The notes beneath the pieces were generated by a model that was not told the DNA's origin, searched no databases, and saw only the letters and a list, made by a program, of their open reading frames with translations. Source: Streptomyces sp. DH41 (GTDB lineage Bacteria > Actinomycetota > Actinomycetes > Streptomycetales > Streptomycetaceae). Taken from it: a DNA stretch of 64,000 bases. The stretch lies in the NCBI RefSeq assembly GCF_029813785.1, contig NZ_JARVKY010000032.1:20864-84863 (forward strand), written 5' to 3'. Shown piece after piece: positions 58,457-64,000 of the stretch. The first letter of the stretch is position 1. Every line of letters begins with the position of its first letter. The position numbers were made by a program, and so were the translations under genes.

Positions 58457-60006
58457 CCCCCGAGATCGCGGAGACGTACACCAATCCCGTCCTGAACGCC
58501 GACTGGTCCGACCCGGACGTCGTCCGCGTCGGCGACGACTTCTACCTGACCGCCTCCAGCTTCGGCCGCGCCCCCGGCCTGCCGCTCCTGCACTCCCGCG
58601 ACCTGGTCAACTGGAGTCTGGTCGGGCACGCCCTGCCCCGGCTGGAACCGGCGCAGGCGTACGCGACGCCCCACCAGGACCGCGGCGTCTGGGCCCCGTC
58701 CCTGCGTCATCACGCGGGCCGCTTCTGGATCTTCTGGGGCGACCCCGACCACGGGATCTTCCAGGTCAACGCCCCCGACATCCGGGGCCCGTGGACCGCG
58801 CCCCACCTGGTGAAGGCCGGCAAGGGCCTGATCGACCCCTGCCCCCTGTGGGACGAGGAGACCGGCGAGGCCTACCTCGCGCACGCCTGGGCCAGGTCCC
58901 GCTCCGGGATCAAGAACCGTCTCACCGGCCACCGCATGCGCCCCGACGGCACCGGACTCCTCGACGAGGGCAAGGTGATCGTCGACGCCGACCACCTCCC
59001 CGGCTGGTTCACCCTGGAGGGGCCCAAGCTCTACCGGCACGACGGCTGGTTCTGGATCCTGGCCCCCGCCGGGAGCGTGGAGACCGGCTGGCAGGGCGCC
59101 TTCCGCTCCCGCGGCTTCTTCGGACCGTACGACGAGAAGGTCGTCCTCGAGCAGAAGGACACCGACGTCAACGGCCCCCACCAGGGCGGCTGGGTGCGCA
59201 CGGCGTCCGGCGAGGACTGGTTCCTGCACTTCCAGGATCGCGGGGCCTACGGGAGGGTGGTCCACCTCCAGCCGATGACATGGGGCACTGGGGGCACCTC
59301 CCGCTCGAGCGAAGCCGAGAGTGGGGGAGGCTGGCCGGTGCTGGGCGACGACGGCGCCCCGGTCGCCGAGCACGCGCGCCCCGCCCTGCCGCCACAGCCG
59401 CCCGCCGCGCCCGCGACCGACGACGACTTCCCCGGCGGACGGTTCGGCCGCCAGTGGTCGTGGGCGGCGAACCCCCGCGACGGCTGGGCCACCCAGCACT
59501 CCGGGGACGGGCTGCGACTCGCCTGCGTACGCTCGGCCGACGCGCACGACCTGCGCGAGCAGCCGAACGTGCTCACCCAGCGGCTGCCCGGCGATCCGGC
59601 GGTCATCGAGGTGGAGCTCCGCCTGGACGGCGAGGAGCCGGGCGCGCGGGCCGGGCTGGCCGTGCTCGGCGACGCCTACCGGTGGATCGGCCTTGAGCGC
59701 GGCGCCGACGGGACGGTGGAGCTGGTGCACCGGTTCGCCGAGTCCGTCGCCAAGGCCGAGCGGGACGCCGACCGTCCCCGCCCGGCGCCCGAGGGACGGG
59801 TACGGCTGCGGATCGAGGCCGGCCCCGGGGCACGCTGCCGCTTCTCCTACGACCTCGGTGACGGCCCGCGCCCCTCAGGCCAGGTCTTCGCCGCCACCCC
59901 GTGGGGCTGGGTCGGCGCCCTGCTCGGCCTGTTCGCGCTCGCGCCCGCCGGTCAGGGACAGGCCGGCGCGGCCACCTTCACGCGGTTCCGGATCGGACCG
60001 CTGTAA
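58453..60006 (+). CDS. glycoside hydrolase family 43 protein (beta-xylosidase/arabinofuranosidase-like)
   Basis: A 517-residue GH43 enzyme with a five-bladed propeller (residues 8-330) and a C-terminal GH43 concanavalin-like domain (from TDDDFPGGRFGRQWSWAANP). Catalytic base Asp in NADWSDPDVVRVGDD; the pKa Asp in GKGLIDPCPLWDEE; the acid Glu in GWFTLEGPKLY. GTG 58453 overlaps pmoA (GTGA). There is no signal peptide, so it acts on imported oligosaccharides. Between the blade motif VVHLQPMTW and GWPVLGDDG there is an insertion of about 15 residues encoded by a Streptomyces intergenic-type repeat. Confidence 0.9.
   Translation: MTPEIAETYTNPVLNADWSDPDVVRVGDDFYLTASSFGRAPGLPLLHSRDLVNWSLVGHALPRLEPAQAYATPHQDRGVWAPSLRHHAGRFWIFWGDPDHGIFQVNAPDIRGPWTAPHLVKAGKGLIDPCPLWDEETGEAYLAHAWARSRSGIKNRLTGHRMRPDGTGLLDEGKVIVDADHLPGWFTLEGPKLYRHDGWFWILAPAGSVETGWQGAFRSRGFFGPYDEKVVLEQKDTDVNGPHQGGWVRTASGEDWFLHFQDRGAYGRVVHLQPMTWGTGGTSRSSEAESGGGWPVLGDDGAPVAEHARPALPPQPPAAPATDDDFPGGRFGRQWSWAANPRDGWATQHSGDGLRLACVRSADAHDLREQPNVLTQRLPGDPAVIEVELRLDGEEPGARAGLAVLGDAYRWIGLERGADGTVELVHRFAESVAKAERDADRPRPAPEGRVRLRIEAGPGARCRFSYDLGDGPRPSGQVFAATPWGWVGALLGLFALAPAGQGQAGAATFTRFRIGPL
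59284..59328 (+). repeat. REP-like element inserted in frame in the GH43 gene
   Basis: The segment following VVHLQPMTW matches the palindromic CTCCCGCTCGAGCGAAGCCG-type element that is common in Streptomyces intergenic DNA, with partly complementary flanks (CACCTCCC and GGGGGAGG). Its length is a multiple of three, so the frame is kept and Gly/Ser-rich residues are added between two propeller motifs. The boundaries are approximate. Confidence 0.7.
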
Positions 60007-60148
60007 CCGACCTTGTCCGTACGCCTGTGGGGAGACGCAATGACGCACCTCCGTAGCAAGCGCTGACCACCCACCGCCCCCCACGTGCTCAGCTCGTTCG
60101 CCGCTCCGTTCAACCCTCCAGTTGGATCCAGAAGAAGAGAGCCGACCA

Positions 60149-61513
60149 ATGAAGATCAGCAATCGCAGCAGCAGAAGCGCAGGCGGGCGCCGGACCTCCG
60201 CCGCCATCGCCCTGGGGGCCGTGCTCGCGCTGACCGCCACCGCCTGTGGTGACGACGGCAGCGGGGCGGGCGGCGACAAGGGCGCCGAGGGCAGCGGCAA
60301 GGGGAAGATCACCTTCTGGGACAACAACGGCGGTATCCGTACGGCCGTCTGGAAGGAGATCATCGCCGCGTTCGAGAAGGCCAACCCGGACATCGACGTG
60401 GAGTACGTCGGGATCGCCGCCACCGAGTACCAGTCCAAGGTCGACACCGCCATCCAGGGCGGCGGCCTGCCCGACGTCGGCGGCGTCGGCGCGGCGATGC
60501 TCGCCGGGTTCTCGGCTCAGAACGCCCTGGAGCCGCTGGACGACCGGCTCGCCAAGTCCTCCCTGAGCGGCAAGCTCAACGAGGACATGGTCGAGTCCCT
60601 GAGCGCGGCCGGCGGCGGCGACGGCACGCTGTACTCGGTGCCGACCTCCGCGAACAACGGCGTCCTCTACTACCGCACCGACCTGTTCGAGAAGGCCGGC
60701 CTGGACGCGCCGACCACGTGGGACAAGTTCTACGAGGCGGCCGAGAAGCTCACCAACAAGGACAAGAACGAGTTCGGTTACACCATCCGCGGCGGCTCCG
60801 GCTCCATCGCCCAGGCGCTCGACGCGATGTACGGGCAGTCCGGCATCACCTCGTTCTGGGACGCCGGCAAGAAGAAGACCACCGTCAACGACCCGAAGAA
60901 CGTCGACGCGCTGGAGAAGTACGCGGCCCTCTACAAGAAGGTCACGCCGGCCGCCGACGTCAACAACGACTTCGCCAAGATGACGGCCCAGTGGGACACC
61001 GGCACGATCGGCATGGTCAACCATAACCTGGGCTCCTACCAGGACCACGTGAAGGCGCTCGGCGACGAGAAGTTCCGCGGTATCCCGCAGCCGGTCGGCG
61101 CCTCCGGCAAGCGCGTGCAGGTGTCCAACCCGGTCGACGGGCTCGGCGTGTTCAAGAGCTCGAAGAACAAGGAGGCCGCCTGGAAGTTCATCGAGTTCGC
61201 CACCGCGCACGAGCAGAACTCGAAGTTCAACGAGTCGGCCGGACAGGTCCCGTCCAACACGGAGGCCGCGAAGGACGCGTGGATCCAGAAGGCCGAGCCC
61301 ACGAAGCTCGCGGCCGAGGCGCTGAACGACGGGTCCACGACCATCGTCCAGCTGCCGTACTACCTGCCGGACTGGAACACGCTGTCCAAGTCGGAGAGCG
61401 AGCCGGCGTTCCAGAAGGTGCTGCTCGGAGAGATGAGCGCGAAGGACTTCCTGGACGACCTGGCCGAGAAGCTCAACGAGGCGCAGACCGAGTGGACCGA
61501 GCAGATGGGTTAG
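60149..61513 (+). CDS. sugar ABC transporter substrate-binding lipoprotein
   Basis: A 454-residue family 1 binding protein, the extracytoplasmic receptor for the second sugar importer. The signal ends in a lipobox-like LTATAC near residue 33, followed by an acidic Gly-rich tether (GDDGSGAGGDKG). Motifs: ITFWDNNGGIRTAVWKEIIAAFEKANPDIDVEYV, GLPDVGGVGAAMLAGF, YRTDLFEKAGLDAPTTWDKF and WKFIEFATAHEQNSKF. The frame is open from 60122; ATG 60149 has a GAAGAAGAGAG purine tract upstream. Its position after GH43 rather than first in the operon is unusual. A further AGCGCT site lies in its leader. Confidence 0.9.
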   Translation: MKISNRSSRSAGGRRTSAAIALGAVLALTATACGDDGSGAGGDKGAEGSGKGKITFWDNNGGIRTAVWKEIIAAFEKANPDIDVEYVGIAATEYQSKVDTAIQGGGLPDVGGVGAAMLAGFSAQNALEPLDDRLAKSSLSGKLNEDMVESLSAAGGGDGTLYSVPTSANNGVLYYRTDLFEKAGLDAPTTWDKFYEAAEKLTNKDKNEFGYTIRGGSGSIAQALDAMYGQSGITSFWDAGKKKTTVNDPKNVDALEKYAALYKKVTPAADVNNDFAKMTAQWDTGTIGMVNHNLGSYQDHVKALGDEKFRGIPQPVGASGKRVQVSNPVDGLGVFKSSKNKEAAWKFIEFATAHEQNSKFNESAGQVPSNTEAAKDAWIQKAEPTKLAAEALNDGSTTIVQLPYYLPDWNTLSKSESEPAFQKVLLGEMSAKDFLDDLAEKLNEAQTEWTEQMG

Positions 61514-61587
61514 TCGCTCGGTTTCGGGTTTCGCCGTGGGCGGTCCGTGGTTCGTCGCGGGCCGCGGGCCGTCCGTGGCTTGTCGCG

Positions 61588-61614
61588 CAGTTCCCCGCGC
61601 CCCTAGGGGAACTG
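61588..61614 (+). terminator. hairpin of the common Streptomyces GTTCCCC-type repeat
   Basis: CAGTTCCCC (61588-61596) pairs with GGGGAACTG (61606-61614) around a nine-base loop. It embeds CGCAGTTCCCCGCGCCCCT, a repeat frequent between Streptomyces genes. It sits 75 bases after the binding-protein stop; two copies of GTCCGTGG(t/c)TTGTCGCG-like sequence flank it upstream. Confidence 0.7.
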
Positions 61615-61643
61615 TCCATCTCCCTCTTGAAAGGCAGACCGGC

Positions 61644-62444
61644 GTGTCCGTCACCCGAAGACAGGTCACCGTAGCCGCAGCCGCCGCCGTCCCCCTGACG
61701 TTCGCCGCCACCGGCACCGCCCGGGCCGGCGGACGCCGGCACCGCACCCTCTACATCGCCGGCGACTCCACCGCCGCGCGGAAGTACGCCGACGCCGCGC
61801 CCGAGACGGGCTGGGGCATGGCGCTGCCGTTCTTCCTCCGCAAGGACCTCGGCGTCGCCAACCACGCCGTGAACGGGCGGAGTTCCAAGAGCTTCGTGGA
61901 CGAGGGGCGGCTCGGCGTCGTCCTCGACGCGATTCGGCCCGGGGACCTCCTCCTCGTCCAGTTCGCGCACAACGACGAGAAGGACGCGGACCCCACCCGC
62001 CACACCGAGCCCTGGACGACGTACCAGGACTACCTCCGGCTGTACGTCGACGGTGCGCGGGCCCGCGGGGCGCGGCCGGTGCTGGCCACCCCCGTCGAGC
62101 GGCGGCGGTTCGACGCCGGGGGCGACGCGGTGCCCAGCCACGGGGAGTACCCGGCGGCCATGCGTGCGCTCGCCCGCCAGGAGGGCGTGGCGCTGCTCGA
62201 CGTACAGGCGCTGTCGCTCGCGCTGTGGCAGCGGCTCGGCGCGGAGGGGACCAAGGCGTACTTCAACTGGACCGCCACCGAGCAGGACAACACCCACTTC
62301 AACCCGCCCGGCGCGATCGCGGTGGCCCGGCTCGTCGCGCGGGAGCTGCTGCGCACGCGGGTACTGGCGCGCCGCGACGTGCGCCGGCTGGACGAGGAGA
62401 TCCCCGAGTCCTGGATCACCTGGCCGGCACCGGCCACCGCGTAA
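61644..62444 (+). CDS. secreted SGNH hydrolase, rhamnogalacturonan acetylesterase-like
   Basis: A 266-residue exported esterase. The N-terminus TRRQVTVAAAAAVPLTFAATG with a final ARA site is a twin-arginine-type signal. SGNH blocks: IAGDSTAA (nucleophile Ser), the Gly and NGRSSKSF, HNDEKD (block III Asn), and NTHFNPPGAIAVARLV with the catalytic Asp-x-x-His equivalent. The protein would deacetylate pectic rhamnogalacturonan I, outside the cell. GTG 61644 has an AAAGG site; the longer frame to 61536 would put the Tat motif internally. It precedes the pectate lyase by 37 bases. Confidence 0.88.
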   Translation: MSVTRRQVTVAAAAAVPLTFAATGTARAGGRRHRTLYIAGDSTAARKYADAAPETGWGMALPFFLRKDLGVANHAVNGRSSKSFVDEGRLGVVLDAIRPGDLLLVQFAHNDEKDADPTRHTEPWTTYQDYLRLYVDGARARGARPVLATPVERRRFDAGGDAVPSHGEYPAAMRALARQEGVALLDVQALSLALWQRLGAEGTKAYFNWTATEQDNTHFNPPGAIAVARLVARELLRTRVLARRDVRRLDEEIPESWITWPAPATA

Positions 62445-62481
62445 CACCACCTCGACCCCCGACCAAAGGGAGAGCCGCACC

Positions 62482-63816
62482 ATGAGCACACAGAGATGGC
62501 ATGGGCATGCCACGCGCAGAGTCGCCGCGCTCGCCGGCTGCACCGCCCTCGTGCTGACCCTGACCGCCGCCACCGCCCAGGCCCGCCCCGGCCACCACCA
62601 CCCCCGCGACACCGCCCGGCAGACCCTGCCGGCGAACGACGGCTGGGCCTCCCACGGCACCGGCACCACCGGCGGGTCCGCCGCCGACGCGGAGCACGTG
62701 TACACCGTCTCCACCTGGGCCGAGTTCAAGGCCGCGCTCGACGCCGACGGCGACGCCCCGCGGATCATCAAGGTGAAGGGCACGATCGACGCCGTCTCCG
62801 AGGGCTGCGAGGCCTTCGCAGCGCCCGGCTACGACTTCGACGCCTACCTGGAGAAGTACGCCCCCGAGAGCTGGGGCCTGGAGACCGACCTGAGCGACGA
62901 GCCCGACGCCAGCCCCGAGGGCCTGCGCCGCGCCTCCGCCGCTCAGCAGAACCAGGCCATCAAGGCGGACATCCCCGCCGACACCACGATCATCGGCGTC
63001 GGGCGGAACGCCGGGATCAAGGGCGCCAGCCTCCAGATCAAGGGCGTGGACAACGTCATCGTCCGCAACCTGACGCTCGAGAGCCCCGTGGACTGCTTCC
63101 CGCAGTGGGACCCCACCGACGGCGACAAGGGCAACTGGAACTCCGAGTACGACAGCGCCGTCGTCCACGGTTCGACGCACGTCTGGCTGGACCACAACAC
63201 CTTCACCGACGGCGAGCACCCCGACAGCGAGGCGCCCACGTACTTCGGCATGCTGTACCAGCAGCACGACGGCCAGCTCGACATCGTGAAGGGCGCCGAC
63301 CACGTCACCGCCTCCTGGAACGTCTTCACCGAGCACGACAAGACGATCCTGATCGGCAACAGCGACAGCGAGTCCACCGCCGCCGGTGACCGCGGGCACC
63401 TGAAGGCGACCTTCCACCACAACCTGTTCAAGGGCCTCGTCGAGCGGGCGCCCCGGGTGCGGTTCGGACAGGTCGACGTCTACAGCAACCACTTCGTGGC
63501 GGGCGAGGACTACGCCTACAGCTTCGGCGTCGGCAAGGAGTCCCAGCTCGTCGCCGAGCACAACGCCTTCACCCTGCCGGACGGCGTCAGCCCCGCCAAG
63601 GTGCTGAAGCGGTGGAACGACTCGCCGGTCACCGCCGCGCACAACCGCGTCAACGGCCGCTCCGTCGACCTGATCGCCGCGCACAACGCGGAGAACCCGG
63701 ACACGCCCCTGCGGTCCGGCGCGGGCTGGAAGCCCACCCTGCGCACCAAGGTCCTCCCGGCCTGGGCGGTCCCCTTCGTCGTCGACCACGGCGCGGGCGC
63801 CGGCCGCCTGCGCTGA
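62482..63816 (+). CDS. secreted pectate lyase, polysaccharide lyase family 1
   Basis: A 444-residue secreted beta-helix enzyme cleaving polygalacturonate by beta-elimination. The Sec signal is residues 1-34 (VAALAGCTALVLTLTAATAQA). Characteristic PL1 segments: TTIIGVGRNAGIKGASLQIKGVDNVIVRNLTLESP, SAVVHGSTHVWLDHNTFTDGE with the Ca-binding Asp, DHVTASWNVFTEHDKTILIGNSDS, and ERAPRVRFGQVDVYSNHF with the catalytic Arg. A 40-residue insertion near residues 115-165 (EGCEAFAAPGYDFDAYLEKY) precedes the helix core. ATG 62482 follows AAGGGAGAG. Together with the acetylesterase it degrades pectin outside the cell. Confidence 0.94.
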   Translation: MSTQRWHGHATRRVAALAGCTALVLTLTAATAQARPGHHHPRDTARQTLPANDGWASHGTGTTGGSAADAEHVYTVSTWAEFKAALDADGDAPRIIKVKGTIDAVSEGCEAFAAPGYDFDAYLEKYAPESWGLETDLSDEPDASPEGLRRASAAQQNQAIKADIPADTTIIGVGRNAGIKGASLQIKGVDNVIVRNLTLESPVDCFPQWDPTDGDKGNWNSEYDSAVVHGSTHVWLDHNTFTDGEHPDSEAPTYFGMLYQQHDGQLDIVKGADHVTASWNVFTEHDKTILIGNSDSESTAAGDRGHLKATFHHNLFKGLVERAPRVRFGQVDVYSNHFVAGEDYAYSFGVGKESQLVAEHNAFTLPDGVSPAKVLKRWNDSPVTAAHNRVNGRSVDLIAAHNAENPDTPLRSGAGWKPTLRTKVLPAWAVPFVVDHGAGAGRLR

Positions 63817-63822
63817 CGCCCC

Positions 63823-63842
63823 CCCCGGACCGAGGGCCGGGG
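63823..63842 (+). terminator. short hairpin after the pectate lyase gene
   Basis: CCCCGG (63823-63828) can pair with CCGGGG (63837-63842), loop of eight bases, right after the stop codon. The stem is short and extendable only with mismatches. Confidence 0.45.
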
Positions 63843-63858
63843 CGCCCGCACCGCCCCG

Positions 63859-64000
63859 CCCCTCTCACCTCGTGCCCCTCTCACCTCGTGCCCCTCTCAC
63901 CTCGTGCCCCTCTCACCTCGTGCCCCTCTCACCTCGTGCCCCTCTCACCTCGTGCCCCTCTCACCTCGTGCCCCTCTCACCTCGTGCCCCTCTCACCTCG
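63859..64000. repeat. 16-bp minisatellite, CCCCTCTCACCTCGTG, continuing past the window edge
   Basis: Eight complete identical 16-base copies plus 14 bases of a ninth reach the end of the window, starting 43 bases after the pectate lyase stop. Copies show no sequence difference from each other, which indicates recent expansion or an assembly limit. No interspersed unique spacers are present, so this is not a CRISPR array. Confidence 0.95.

Noticed and set aside
63859..64000. CRISPR array
   Set aside because: The 16-base units are contiguous and identical, with no unique spacers and no cas genes.

Overview
The window is a high-GC (about 70% G+C, strong third-position GC) actinobacterial chromosome segment. 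Gene content and order (gap-pgk-tpiA-secG, a pgi/pgl/opcA/zwf/tal/tkt block, ctaB/ctaA, a suf operon with its own SufR, GTG and TTG starts, ATGA/GTGA stop-start overlaps) point to a Streptomyces, close to the S. coelicolor neighbourhood around SCO1890-SCO1947 as I remember it. No rRNA, canonical tRNA, prophage, transposase or CRISPR array was found.

Layout. 1-5.4 kb: the 3' end of gap, then pgk, tpiA, secG, a small RbpA-family RNA polymerase-binding protein and pgi on the plus strand. 5.5-12.1 kb: a minus-strand pentose-phosphate operon (tkt-tal-zwf-opcA-pgl), convergent with pgi across a shared terminator and divergent from ctaB. 12.5-19.6 kb: haem O and haem A synthases (ctaB, ctaA), two small enzymes of unknown substrate, an ABC-2 exporter and an AAC(3)-type acetyltransferase. 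19.7-26.4 kb: sufR-B-D-Rieske-C-S-U-T, tightly coupled, preceded by a SufR-type palindrome and a DmdR/IdeR-like iron box. 26.4-33.7 kb: an SMR efflux pump with its TetR gene, dapD, a dapA paralogue, a small secreted protein, a holin-like/DUF3618 envelope pair, an ABM-domain monooxygenase behind a SoxR-type box, and a secreted nuclease.

34-41 kb: a hypothetical protein, a Tat-exported PhoX phosphatase preceded by PHO-box repeats, and then the most interesting locus: a Ro60/Rsr (TROVE plus vWA) gene preceded by about 0.4 kb holding three tandem Y-RNA-like units. Two of these contain a complete but circularly permuted tRNA-like fold (T arm, then closed acceptor stem, then U8-A9 and D arm); the middle one lacks it. 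A TetR gene and a TerD-family gene follow.

41-64 kb: a plant-polysaccharide catabolic region. It has a polyol ABC transporter with a zinc dehydrogenase and a DeoR regulator; a uronate dehydrogenase / 5-dehydro-4-deoxyglucarate dehydratase divergon with mirror-image promoters; a GntR-controlled set with a sugar-acid aldolase/dehydratase pair; a second sugar ABC transporter with MocA, PmoA and GH43 proteins; and a secreted SGNH acetylesterase and PL1 pectate lyase. Neither sugar transporter has its own ATPase gene, as is usual in Streptomyces, where MsiK is shared. Together these genes suggest depolymerisation of pectin and arabinan and oxidation of the released uronic and aldonic acids. The window ends inside a 16-bp minisatellite.
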